Assembly (NCBI GenBank): GCA_022559845.1 | Contig: CM040118.1 | Location: 237,941,224 to 238,005,223, forward strand | Length of the DNA: 64,000 bases | Origin: Amorphophallus konjac | Lineage: Eukaryota > Streptophyta > Magnoliopsida > Alismatales > Araceae | Direction: 5' to 3' | Part shown: positions 43,839 to 55,270 of the stretch, in pieces | Numbering within the stretch: position 1 is the stretch's first letter | Layout of the letters: the number at the start of each line of letters is the position of its first letter | Made by a program: the position numbers and the translations under genes | The notes under the pieces: generated by a model | What the model saw: only the letters and a program-made list of their open reading frames with translations | Told to the model about the DNA's origin: nothing | Databases searched by the model: none

Positions 43839-44208
43839 TCACTGTTAAAAAGGGATAAAACCGTGAGGCCGGTAGGCCAAAGCGGACAATACCTCGACGG
43901 TATAGAGTACGGGGCGTGACAAAATGGTATCAGAGCCATACCCCAGCCGGAAGTGTGGGAACTAAGTGCCATGCAGGGCAAAGTGCTACGCTATGGGAGC
44001 CACCTCTTGAACCCGTAATGGGACAAAGTGCTACATAGTGGGAGCCACCTCTTAAGCCTGTAGGGGCCACCTCTAGAATCCTACTAGCCTGGGGGTTTGA
44101 TTGTGTGCTATATGTGCCCAACGACGAGGACGTCGCCTATATAAGAGGGGTAGATTGTAATACCCTCAAATATAGCTAAGTTGTACTCTATATCATCGAG
44201 GCGCCTTT

Positions 44209-44316
44209 TCGAGTATCGGCTCAGTTCTGGGAAAGAACTCCGAAGTTAAGCGTGCTTAATGGGGAGTAGTACTAGGATGGGTGACCTGCCCGAGAAGTCC
44301 CCCATTCTGGAGCTGA
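44209..44316 (+). ncRNA. 5S rRNA-derived domain in Cassandra 3' LTR
   Basis: Second copy of the same domain. It reads ACTAGGATGGGTGACC, closer to standard 5S than the 5' copy at this site. Confidence 0.9.
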
Positions 44317-44439
44317 TCACTGTTAAAAAGAGATAAAACCGTGACGCCGGTAGGCCAAAGCGGACAATACCTCGACGGTATAAAGTACGGGGCGTGACAA
44401 GGACCCAAGAAGTCGTGGGTACCTAGAAACACAAAATGA

Positions 44440-46655
44440 GATCTGTGCTTTGCAGGTATGCCTTGGGATGAGGAATAAAAGGGGGTCAAATAAACCAAGG
44501 CATCCAAAGTTTGGTAAACCCCAACTCTGCTGATTAAATGTTTGTTCACATGAATTTTTGTTTTAATTGAACATCATGCTTAATATGTCAATGCATACAT
44601 GTCCAGAACTGCATCTGCCTTTGTAATTTTCTTTTATCATGCACTGGTGCATACATGAGTTTAAAGGATGTCTGTATTTGATGCATGCATATGTCAATTG
44701 CAGTTAGTTGATATTTGTTAAAATGCATAATCTCTGAAAATAAATTGCATTCTAAAAAATCTGAAAAGGTGAGTTGAGTAAGTCTGTTGCTTGAATGATG
44801 TCTCATGCTTAAAAATGTGTTCCTCTGCACATTTGACATGCACATGCATCACAATTGCATATAAGTGGCATAGTGTTAGCTAAAAGATGCATGTAGAACT
44901 GCATATGCATTGGATTGTCATGCATGACTCTTGGTATATAAATAGTGAGATACTAAAGGGTAGATGAATTCTGTCTGGAAGTGCTTACTATGTGTGAGGT
45001 AGTCTTTAGACCAAGTCCTCCGTCTGGTACCATAGGTCAGAGTTGCATATATTTAGGAATGTTAGATCATGCATACATTTAGGGGGAGCATTATTCATAT
45101 TCTACCATCTGAACTTCCTATCTTCAGATTGAACTGCTATCTTGCCTAAATCCCTGTGATGAATGTGTAATGTAACACAATTCAACTTCCTGCTTCAACT
45201 GTTATCAGTCATCTTCACTCATCTTATTCATTGGTATCATCTGTTGAATTGGCTGTTCCCAAAAATGTTTCGGCCTTTCCTGAAAACTCAGAAAGTATTC
45301 TCTGTACATATCCTGATCATAAATCTGAAAATAAATTAAAGAGGAATTTTCTATTATATAGGATTATGAATGTCTGATTCTTTCAGTCGGTTGATGTTTC
45401 ATGTATGTCTTGTGTTTGCTTATGAACATATCTTGAAAATATCTGAGTTGGTCTTAATAAACTTTAACCAACATTTTCATGTTGAGTCTTTTAAACTCTT
45501 CTGAATTCTGAAAATTCTAAAATCATGATATTCCTTGATTGATATGTATGAAATTAGTATTGATTTTTAAACATCTGAGAATATGGATTATGTCTAAGGG
45601 TAAATCCTGTCAGAGCAATGACCTTGGTCACTGAGAAACCATGTCCAAAGGACTGTGTCATGAGGTGCCATAGTTAACTCTGCTTAAAAATGATTGATAA
45701 TCTGGCAGAGCAATAGCATGCACACTGAGAAATACATCTCACTCATCAAAGAAATGATCTGTAGTGTGTCATGAAGTGTAAATGCAATCTCTGTTCCTAT
45801 GAAGCATGACAGTTAGTCCATCCAAGTGCTTAGGGATACTGGCGTCTAAACAACGTGTATCCTCTAGTTACAATGGTGTACTAAACTCAAGTGCTCATGA
45901 AGAATGTTATGAAAATTGCTGCTAATCTAGTATACCATTTGAAAAATATGTGCAAAAGAAATATTCAATTGGAACCCTTGACAGAAACAAATGTTTTTCT
46001 TATGTGTTTAACTTCATTACTATTGATTGCATCTCTTAAAGGAATCTTTGAAATTGAGTGAGTAAGAAAGAAGAAGATCAAACAAGACTGTCAATATGAA
46101 AGCAAGGTTCACTTTTATTAAAACTGATTTCAGATATGAGTACAGGAAACTTATAAACAAGCCTTGCATACATCATATTCTAATCTGACTTGTCAATGAA
46201 GATCATTCATAAATCTCTATAATAGAAGAGTCTGAAATACTTGTTTAATCAGATTTATGAAATTGATATCCCATTGAAAACCTTTCTCATTCATTCTGAG
46301 TACTTACTTTCTCACATTGGACTCCATTATTTCAAACCTGACTGTTGATCTAAGGGGGAGAATTCTTGCATGTCCCTGTGGTTCAATGCTCACTCAGGAG
46401 AGTATCTTGTCAGGGGGAGTTTTTGCTTTTGATGACTGTAACTCACTGCATGTCAATGAACATTCCCTTCTTTTTGATGTTGTCAAAGGGGGAGAACTTT
46501 TGTGAGTCATTCTTTTTTATTTTTTGCATCAATCAACACTTGCATCACATGGTGTTTATGTTCATGAACTTTGTCATATCTGTGGTGCATGTTATATGGT
46601 ATTTCATAATCACCATGATGAATCTATTGCAATGACTCATAATATTGCCATCATC
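44440..46655 (+). other. 3' UTR of element E
   Basis: After the gag stop, TTTGCAGGTATGCC marks the former pol start (44450-44463), and then pol is absent. No gene supported. Four GGGGGAG tracts (near 45081, 46353, 46412 and 46487) precede the final one. Confidence 0.8.
45704..45890 (+). promoter_or_regulatory. Conserved 3' UTR module of E
   Basis: Block 1 45704-45796: GGCAGAGCAATAGCATG, ACTGAGAAATAC, CTCATCAAAGAAATGA, TGTCATGAAGTG and CTCTGTTC. Block 2 once, from about 45829: AGGGATACTGGCGTC ... CAACGTGTATCCT, with GGATAC able to pair with GTATCC. Confidence 0.82.
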
Positions 46656-46669
46656 AAAAAGGGGGAGAT
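46656..46669 (+). other. Polypurine tract of element E
   Basis: AAAAAGGGGGAGAT before the 3' LTR. Confidence 0.92.
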
Positions 46670-49600
46670 TGATGTGTCCCCTGTGGTTCTGGAGTTTTGA
46701 TGATGACAGTATTATGCCTCATTATGTTTACATCCTTGATGATATAATCCTGTTGCATTATGAGAAACTGTCAGAACAGGTTTAAGGATGACTCACAGGT
46801 CATGAAGTTAACCCAAGTCAAAGTCAAATCATGATAGGTAAGGTGAATGCTCAGATCAGGTAATGCTTTAATTAGTTCTCCAGCATACATTCAGTTCTTG
46901 TCTGCTATATGCATTCAATTCATTGGTTCATGTTCATTGTGCATTGCCTCACATCAAGTCTAGACATCCTGGTTGCATTCTAAGTCTACACATCCTGCTA
47001 GGTCGGTCTTTAAAGTATGTACATTGATCTTCAAGGCATCGAGTCTATACACTGGACTGTGCTTCAAGCATTGGCCAAGTCTGTTTAGTTAGTATGGACA
47101 GTAGTGGGTCGACCCACCCCTGCTGATGCGTCGACCCATCAGAACACTGACTGTCTGGGTATCAAAGTCTATACATCAACTTGATCGAGTAAGTCTGTAC
47201 AGCATGCCTTATTGTTCATATCATTAAGTCTGTACATTGGCATGTCATCTCCAAGTATGTACATCGCTACTTTATCAAAGCATGTACAGTCGATCTTCAA
47301 GTGTTTGGCCAACTCTGTACATCCGTTTTGCCTATTCATTGTTGAGGCAGAGTCTGTACATTGGCTCAGACTTTCCAAAGTCTACACAACGCCCTTCATT
47401 GAAAGTCTATACATTTTGGCCTATTCCTACGCTCGAAGCTTTAGCTACACTCTAAGTCTATACACTGCTAAAGTCTGAACATCGCAGTGTTCAAGTCTTT
47501 CAAAGTCTGTGCATTGGCTTCGCTTTTGCAAGTCTGTACATTGGAGTCTTATCTTCAAGTCTGTACATCGGGCAACTTCTAATTGAAGTCTGTACAGCCA
47601 ATGCACTTAACTGAAGTCTATACACTGGATTGTCAAGCTTCATGTCTATACACTGGATTGTCTAACTTCAACTCTATACATCCGATTACTGTTGCAGTAT
47701 TCACCAAGTCTATACACTAGACTTTGTTTCACCAAGTCTGTACACTCCACATCTTTTCCTACGCTTGGCCAAGTCAATACACTCATATCTTTCCCTACGT
47801 TTTCTGGCCAAGTCTATACATCGCAAAGTCTGTACATCACTTCAGCTTACACGTTCAAAGCCTCAAGTCTGTACACCGTTTCGCCTCTTTGGAAAGTCTG
47901 TACAGCGTGAAGTCTATACATTTGGAGCTCTGTGAAAGTCTATACACTGGTCTCCTAAGCAAAGTCTGTACATCGGCTTCACTCGTCAAGTCTATACATC
48001 CACAGTGGACTTTCAAGTCTGTACATTGGCTTCACGTTTTCCAAGTCTGTACAATGGCTGCGAATCGGCAAGTATGTACATCGGCTTCACTCAATCAAGT
48101 CTATACATCCACAGTGGATCATCAAGTCCATACATCCACAGTGGAACTTCCAAGTCTGTACAACGCTGAAGCCTTCACAAGTCTGTACACTGCTTGAGCC
48201 TCACCAAGTCTGTACATCGCTTCAAGCGATTCAAGTCTATACAGCCTGCCTTCACGATCGGAGTCTATACATCGTTCCTCAAAGGCTAAGTGTATACATC
48301 CTTCCAAGCTTCAAGTCTACACACTCGATTTTTAGGTCTTCAACCCTATACATTCAGTTGTTAGGCCTAAGTCTATACACTCGATTGTTAGGTCTTTAAC
48401 CCTATACATTCATTTGTTAGGCCTAAGTCTATACACTCGATTGTTAGACCTTCAACTATATACATTGGTTGAGTCTATACACTGAAGACGCTGAAGACCT
48501 CCAAGTGTATACACTCTCACATGATACCCACTTGGTTAACTATTGTGTCAAGTTTATACACTCGATTCCCTCATGCATTTCACAGAAGTCTACACATTCT
48601 ATCTTGTTATGATAATGCATTCAGCAGCAAGTCTATACAATGAGAGCGCATGTTACAAGTCTATACACTCTCTCAGTGTACATACTTGATCATTTGCTGT
48701 TCTAAAGTATATACATTCGTTTGCTTATCACGCTGCATCTTTTAAGTCTGTACACTACCGCTTATTCATTAAGTCTATACACTCTCTCACGATTGTACAC
48801 ACTTACTCAGTTTCTGTTTCTAAAGTATATACAGTCGTGGTTGTATGACTGAACTAACTAATCATGTTTTCCTTTCTCTCTGCCTGCAGAGGATTCAGAT
48901 TAATGAGAGCACGTGATCCAAGAATGGATAAAGGCCCAGGATCGTGACACGTGTGCTGAAGCTTGCTGGAGAGCTGCCACGTGGTCCAAGGTTTGGGCGG
49001 GAGCTGTGGAGACCACACACGCCTAGTGCTGCTGCTGATATAAATAGAAGGGTTCGTCTTCGGATGAAGGCAGATTGAAGCTGAGAGAAAAAGGGGCAAA
49101 GTCTATACAGTGAGAAACGAGCAGCAGAAGAAGATAAAGAAGAAGAAGAGAAAAAGAAGAGACAGAGAGAGGCTGCACGATTGAGTGTCAGGAAAAGAAA
49201 GAGAAAAAGAGAAGGAGCAGAGAGATAGTGAGAGTTCATGGAGAAGAAGAAAGTAGTCTCGACTGAAGATCTGTCTACTGGACCGTGGATCAAATCCAGG
49301 CCAGTCAGCTCCGATGAGAGCCACATCTGATGTTCTTTCATTTACAGCTTATGTTTGCTGTGTTATTTTCATTTCTTATTTTTCCTTTTATTCGATCTGA
49401 TTTACTGTGTTCTTCCGATCCTCTGGACTGAGGTCGGGTCCCTCCTGGTCTGGAGGAAGAGAGGTCTGCGACCTCTGGTTTGCAAGTGGCTGGAAGTCAC
49501 TTGTGTGTTTCCCTTCGGTTTGAAGGAAGGGAGATCTGATCTCCGGTTCTGGGCTTGTGGGTTGCAAGTCCAGGGGTCCCTCCTGGTCTGGAGGAAGAGA

Positions 49601-50144
49601 GGTCTTCGACCTCTAGTTTCCAAGTGGTTGGGAGTCACTTGGGGTGTCCCTCCGGTTGGGAGGAAGAGGGGAGTTTGTTCCCCTGGTCAAGCTGTGTGGC
49701 AGCACCTGTTGCAGACTTAGTCTGTGATTTCTAGCTTGTGCTAGTGGAAGCCTCACTCCGGTTGGGAGTGAGGGGTGGACGTAGGTCTGTGGACCGAACC
49801 ACCTAAAAACCCTGCTGTTCTGTGGTTTGCTTGTGGTGTGCTCTTCCATATCTTCTATCTGTTTCACAGGTTGTTTGAATAGTCTTGTTTCGAGTTACAG
49901 TGGCCTTGAGCTTTACATCTTGGTAAGTGAGTCTAGTTTGCATTGTACTGTCATTTGGCATTAGACTTCATCAGGTTCCACTAGTATAGTCAGCAGCTCA
50001 TCTGGTCGATCAAATGTCTATTTGAACTCGATAGCTTTTATTCTGCAACTGTATCTAGTAGCATGCGAATTGTTTTTAATTTGGGCAATATTCTTGAAGG
50101 GGATACATTCACCCCCCCTCTGTATCGATCGCACCGTTCTAACA
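46670..50144 (+). repeat. 3' LTR of element E
   Basis: 3475 bp, same length as the 5' copy with scattered substitutions. Word array about 46955-48845, G-boxes 48910-48915, 48948-48953 and 48978-48983, TATAAATAG 49039-49047, two-hairpin block 49751-49803. Confidence 0.95.
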
Positions 50145-50149
50145 AAGAA
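50145..50149. repeat. Target site duplication AAGAA (right copy) of element E
   Basis: Matches 37600-37604; element D resumes here. Confidence 0.93.
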
Positions 50150-50327
50150 GTGTATCAGTATTGTCATGAAAGTGTAATAGTGTTGCCATCATCAAAAAGG
50201 GGGAGAATGTTGTGTTCCCTCTAGTATTGATGCTGGCAAAACTGTGACGAATTGATTTCAAATTGATTAATACTGGCAACACTGTGCTAATTGTGCTTAT
50301 TTAAGTCTTTCCATCTTTGTTCATAAT

Positions 50328-50880
50328 TAGGTCGATGCATCTCCCAGTGTAAATAACATCAAGTCGATGCATATTCATGCATATTGCCAGATAGGTCAAT
50401 GCATCTACATATCTTGGCCTAGCAGGTCGATACGGTTGTACAAGTCATGCACTACCAGGTCGATGCACATTGTAGTCAGGTCAATGCTACTTTGCAATAA
50501 TGAGCCAGCGATTGTTGTATAAGGTCGATGCGATAAAGGCTATCATGTTCATAAGGTCTATGCACCTTGTGCATCTGCTTGGAAGTCAAGTCGATGTAGT
50601 AATGACTTGCATCGATGCTTTAAGCATTTCATTGTACCTCACCAGGACAGGTCGACACGCCTCAGTGGCACGTCGATGGCGTAGTACATAAAGTGTGGGC
50701 TTGTGCATTGATAGGTCGATGCACTATGTATGTGCATCAATGTAGACATAGTCTTTCTAACTGAATAAGGTCTACCTGTATGAAATATAGGCCCATGCCT
50801 TATCGTAATCTTGCTACATTCTTTTCTTCACGTCAATAAGATAGGTCGATGCACTTTGTCTGTGCATCGATGCATATGTA
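50328..50880 (+). repeat. Degenerate word array in 3' LTR of D (GGTCGATGCA)
   Basis: About 18 copies of AGGTCGATGCA and variants (AAGTCGATGCA, AGGTCAATGCA, AGGTCGATACG) with unrelated spacers. Confidence 0.82.
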
Positions 50881-51190
50881 GATCTTTACATATTCAATCA
50901 TATGATTTAGCTTGTCTTCATGATATGCTTAAATCTGCATTCTATGAACATTTACTTTGATATCTCGATTAGCTACATGAGGATGAAGTTAATGATGAAT
51001 CCTCATATCTGTTCTTACAGGAACATCATAGTAGAATTACCAGAGTAACTTGGCAAATCGTTCAAACATCTAGCTGCAAAGTCCAGAACCAACCGGCCAA
51101 GTCGAATTCACTCAAGATCTCCTAGGTATGAAATACCCTTGCTACTGAGAAAGTTCAAAGGCAACCTATCAACTGATGAAGTACAAAAGT

Positions 51191-51406
51191 CACGTGGTTC
51201 GAAAGTGATCTTGACTGGCACGTGATCTAAGGCTGGGAGCCAAAGAGAATCTTCTGCCACGTGGAATATACATTTGTTCTGCACCTGACACGTAGATCAT
51301 TCAAACTACATTTTTTAGAAGAAAGCTTTCGGCGGGAGCGTTCCCTCCACACGCCCAATTGGAATCTTGTAGGGGCCATAAGATTCATGTTCACAAGGAT
51401 AAATAG
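51191..51406 (+). promoter_or_regulatory. Promoter of D LTR: three G-boxes and TATA-like box
   Basis: CACGTG at 51191-51196, 51219-51224 (CACGTGATC) and 51258-51263 (GCCACGTGG), then GATAAATAG at about 51398-51406, a weak TATA box. Confidence 0.68.
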
Positions 51407-51724
51407 AGATCGAGCGTATGGGAAGAAAGAGAGGTGCCACGAGAAGGAGCTACATAAGAATATAGAAAAATTTTACGAAAAGTGAAGAGAGGAAGAACAC
51501 GAGAGAGTTTCTGAAGTTGAGGAGAGTCTGAGAATAAGAGTTTTCAATGAAAAGAAAAAAGAGAGAGAACAGAGTATCGGAAGAGGGAGAAGAAGTCTGA
51601 GAGAAGAGAGAGTTTGAGAAGAAGTTATGTTTATCTTGACTTCTAGATCAGATCCAGAGTCGATTGCTCGAGAGAGAGCTATATTTTACATTCTATCTTT
51701 GTTATTTCTTTTGTTTCTCTTAGT

Positions 51725-51870
51725 CTGTTCTTGAATGTTTTGTAAGCTGTGTAATCAGTGGTCCAAGCTGTGAGGCAGCGGCGAAGAGTTTTCCTCGGAC
51801 AGCAAGCTATGAAGCTCAGCCGTTTGTAACCTGTGGTATCAGCGGTTCTAAGCTGTGTGTTCAGCGAATG
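51725..51870 (+). repeat. AAGCTGTG ... CAGCG repeats in D LTR
   Basis: Four or five copies of a unit like AAGCTGTGNNNTCAGCGG, upstream of the two-hairpin block. F has a similar series on its own strand; B and E have one copy each. Confidence 0.7.
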
Positions 51871-51926
51871 CCTCACTTGATTGAGTGAGGGGTGGATGTA
51901 GATCTCAAGATTGAGATCAAACCACC
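51871..51926 (+). promoter_or_regulatory. Two-hairpin conserved structure, LTR of D
   Basis: CCTCACT ... AGTGAGG hairpin, then GGTGG ... CCACC with inner stem GATCTCAA ... TTGAGATC. Confidence 0.82.
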
Positions 51927-52356
51927 TTAAAATTGCTTCATCTCGTGTATGTGATTGCTTGCCTTGTCTTCATCAACTCAGTAGTTTCACTATCGAATAT
52001 CATCCTTTCGATCGACATCTCAGTGGTATATCAAAGAATGTAGTCGGAAGGATAGGTTACACCTCTCTGGAAAACTGCTTTATGCGTAAGGAGATTAGTG
52101 AATCAAACCTCCGCATAGTACTAGACCGAGGTTTCAATTTGAATGCTCATCTGCTGATCTTTATATCATCTGGTAGTCTGTGTGGTTGACAGAAATTCTT
52201 CTTTGGATATACTCATTGTTTACTTTAATTTGAATTAATTACTTGTTTCCCAGCTGAATTTTCATTACACAATTTATTTACTACTGTAGAATCAAAAATT
52301 GGGGTTGATCTATTCAACCCCCCTCTAGATCAGTAGCTCATTCATACTTGTCAACA

Positions 52357-52899
52357 CTGTCTACGGGTAGAACTACGGTAATTCTCTACTGGAACCCTAG
52401 ACCTTAGTGTCGAAAGGACACAAAGCCACGTATGAAGAGAATCAGAAAAGCTCACGGTACGCAAGAACCATAAGAGCCACGAGAATTATGTGTCGTGTGA
52501 TAGAAGTACCTCCTCACTAGTAGAAAAGCTAGATGCGTCCACTGACGTCTTACACTGTGCCTTAAGCATCTCCCACTCGCTTGGAACGGCGGTAACTGAG
52601 ACACCAAACTGAGCACCAAGGAACTACAATAACGAGTAACTAGTCAGGGTCACGCCCGTCGGTACTGATCCAAATGCCCCTGACCACGTGTGCACACACA
52701 TGCTCAATGTCTTGAGCCAGGCCTCTAGTTGGTTTTCCCCTCCCGTATGACTCTCACGGCAAGACAAAGGGGCCCATGGCAACCAGCCTATAAACTGTAT
52801 CTATAGGGAACTGCCCCGCCACCACTCCTAGGTGGGCCGACACACAGGAAAGTGTCGTCAGGCTATGACTAGTGGAGGCTCACTAGGCACAGAGACTCA
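52357..52899. other. Unclassified DNA left of element F
   Basis: No open frame or retroelement protein block that I can support. It is the same target into which F inserted (duplication ACTCA), so it joins 62775-64000. Words such as CTAGTGGAGGCTCACTAGGC hint at an old Ty3-type LTR, but this is weak. Confidence 0.4.
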
Positions 52900-53136
52900 T
52901 GTTGGGACGCTAAAGGTGATCTAGAGGGGGGGTGAATAGATCAGCCACCCGTTAAAAAATTACTGCAGCAGAATCAAATGCGGAATGAAAACTTCTACTG
53001 AACAGATAATGGGCACAATGCAAATACCACCCAGAACAGATGAAGAACCGTTCTAAGCAAACATCTACTGCGCAAAGACAGAAATATAGAAGTTATGCAA
53101 ACCACAAAACAAACACACAGTAGACAAAGGCTTTTA

Positions 53137-53188
53137 GGTGGTTCGGTCCTCCAGACCTACATCCACCCCACACTCAACCCGAGTGTGG
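53137..53188 (-). promoter_or_regulatory. Two-hairpin conserved structure, 3' LTR of F
   Basis: Sense: CCACACTC ... GAGTGTGG hairpin, then GGTGG ... CCACC with inner stem GGTC ... GACC. The first stem has changed bases on both arms compared with B, D and E. The second copy is at 60480-60531. Confidence 0.82.
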
Positions 53189-53799
53189 ATTACTGCTGAC
53201 TCACAGCTTGAACCGCTGGACCTCACAGCTTGCCTACAATATGCTGAGCCTCACAGCTTGCTGTCCAGTGGAATCCTCCACTACAACCACTGGGGATTAC
53301 AGCTTGACCCGTCCAGAGGCAGCACCTCTGTAAACGCTGACTAACAGCTTGAACACAAGAGATTCGAAAACAAAACAAAAAGGCAAACAAACGAAAAGGA
53401 AATGTATCCCTGCAGGGAATATAGCTCAAACAAGTGAGCAAACCTCAGATCTGGTTTTGAACCGAATATCTGAGGAACATCTCTCTCAACTCTTCACTCT
53501 CTCAACTCTCTTCCCTTTCTCTCTTTTCTCTTCTCTCTTCTTTTCTCTTCTGCTGGATCGAAAGGGGCTCTCTGCTCTTCTACTTTTCCTTCAAGGCTCC
53601 TGAATATTCGATCTGTCTTCATCTGTGGATGAAGGCTTCCTTTTATAATCAGTCACAGCAGGAGCAGCACTGGGCGCGTGTCTTCCACAATTCCTGCCCA
53701 AGTGTTTTGGCCACGTGTCATCCTGTCAGCCCTTCCAACCTCAGATCACGTGCCCAACGAATAGAGCCTGTCAGATAGAGAATTATCAGTTTAATGTCG

Positions 53800-55270
53800 A
53801 CACCTTGTACAGACTACGTTCGAAGCAATGTATACACTTGACGCAGTGTATGCAGCACACCGATGCATTGTATAAACTTTGTAACGTGAAGACCATGTAT
53901 TGACTTAGCAGTGTGTTATGCAGAATCCATCAAACAAAGTATGAACATCAAGAACGAATGCACAATGACTGTATGGACTTTGCGCTGTAGAGACTTTGCA
54001 ATGCGAAGACAAAGCATGTACAGACTATGCATTATGCAACCTGACGATGTCTAGACTTGCTCATGACTGTCTAGACTCTAGTGAATGCATTCTAGACAGA
54101 CCCTGTACAGACTTGATGAGAGGATGCATGCACGATGTATGGACTTGTCCAATGTATAGACTTAGCATGAGACGCTAAGTGAGACGGAGGATGATGTACA
54201 GACTTGAAGGGTAATGCATGCGATGTACAGACTTCCCAATTCAAGGGCTGTACAGACTTGAACAATGAATGTGTAGACTTGATCCAATGCAAGGCAAACG
54301 AATGTATGGACTTCACGATGTGTGGACTTGTTAGCACACGAAGTATAGACTTTGGCTCGTGCAAGCCAATCCAATGTATAGACTTCAAGCTCATGCAAGC
54401 AAAGCCAATGTGTAGACTTGGCGTTTGTGTGAGCATGCGATGTACAGACTTTGTGTTGTGAACACAGGCTGTACAGACTTGCTAACATGCATGAACAAAT
54501 GGCATTGTATGGACTTGCACAGTTCTAGCTACAGTGCAATGTATAGACTTGGAAGCATATGAACATGGCACTGTACATACTTTGAGTGAGAGCCCAATGT
54601 ACGGACTTGGTGGAACTGAGCGTAGGTAAAGATTAAGAATGTATAGACTTGCTCAGTTCAGCACGTAGGTAAAGATGCCAATGCAGTGTACAGACTTTGA
54701 GCGTAGGTAAAGACAGCAATGTGCAGACTTCAACTCTAAGTATATACAACCAATGCAGTGTACAAACTTTGCAAGAAACGCTAGACGCTGTATAGACTTA
54801 GCCACAAGCTGAACAATCGGATGTATAGACTTGAGATGAATGCATGAACAGTCCGATGTACAGACTTGCCAAATGGATAGACTTTAAGTCCAATGCGAAA
54901 GGCTGTACAGACTTGGATGAATGAACAAGCATGAATGTATAGACTTTGAAAGACACTGCATGAACAATATGATGCAATGTACATACTTGCTATGCTTACG
55001 CATGGACCAAGTCTGTATAGACTTTGATGCAATGCATGAATAAGAAGGTGATGTACATACTTCTTATAAGACACATGCAATGCAATGCACGGATGCAGTA
55101 TATGCGCAGAAGAAGCAATGCACCGATGCACCTGAAGAATGTATAGACTTCTTAATAGACACATGCAGCAACTGTTTGCACTGATGCAGTATATGCACAG
55201 AAGAAGCAATGCACCGATGCAATGTATGCACAAAGCAGATATTGAACTGAAGCAATGGATGTATAGACTT
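53800..55270 (-). repeat. Degenerate word array in 3' LTR of F (CAAGTCTRTACAT)
   Basis: On the plus strand more than 40 copies of TGTATAGACTTG or TGTACAGACTTG; the sense word is the same as in element E. Also GCACCGATGCA words near 55095-55225. Confidence 0.9.

Larger units (their letters stand above)
43678..44399 (+). mobile_element. Cassandra TRIM carrying 5S rRNA sequence
   Basis: 722 bp: LTRs 43678-43921 and 44156-44399 (244 bp each, about six differences), primer site TGGTATCAGAGCC at 43925-43937, no coding sequence, duplication AGGAC (43673-43677 and 44400-44404). The 5S-like domain in each LTR identifies Cassandra, a non-autonomous terminal-repeat element found across land plants. It lies in the last codons of element E gag, in the junction palindrome. 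Confidence 0.96.
41187..44439 (+). pseudogene. Element E gag with five zinc knuckles, interrupted by Cassandra
   Basis: One frame runs from ATG 41187 to TGA 44437-44439 apart from the inserted Cassandra. The N-terminus (GNPPVFNGSYFNAWF ... LWKLISQGPHTLP) is a short, divergent Sirevirus capsid start with the middle missing. An acidic NIFENFSLDDWEDAY block, a very long coiled coil (about 41600-42770), the LDKILGTKVNFQKEGLGY block and then five knuckles between 43026 and 43610 follow; the fifth has Tyr for its first Cys. Five in-frame stops (41823 TAA, 41943 TAG, 42207 TAA, 42882 TAA, 42942 TAG) and no frame change. No pol follows. Confidence 0.9.
37605..50144 (+). mobile_element. Non-autonomous gag-only copia element E, carrying a Cassandra
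   Basis: Two LTRs of 3475 bp each, duplication AAGAA, primer binding site, broken gag, 3' UTR and polypurine tract. No protease, integrase, RT or RNase H lies between 44440 and 46655: the pol start motif appears near 44450 and is lost a few codons later. The form matches what the literature calls TR-GAG elements, which must be mobilised by another element. A Cassandra TRIM sits at 43678-44399. Confidence 0.94.
50150..52356 (+). mobile_element. Element D, terminal segment: 3' UTR end and 3' LTR
   Basis: 50150-50207 completes the D 3' UTR and ends with polypurine tract AAAAAGGGGGAGAA (50194-50207). The LTR 50208-52356 starts TGTTGTGTTCCC and ends CTTGTCAACA. Confidence 0.92.
50208..52356 (+). 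repeat. 3' LTR of element D
   Basis: 2149 bp, the only D LTR in the window. Contains a GGTCGATGCA word array, three G-boxes, a TATA-like box, AAGCTGTG repeats, the two-hairpin block and a CCCCCCTCTAGATC end like the other copia LTRs here. Confidence 0.9.
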
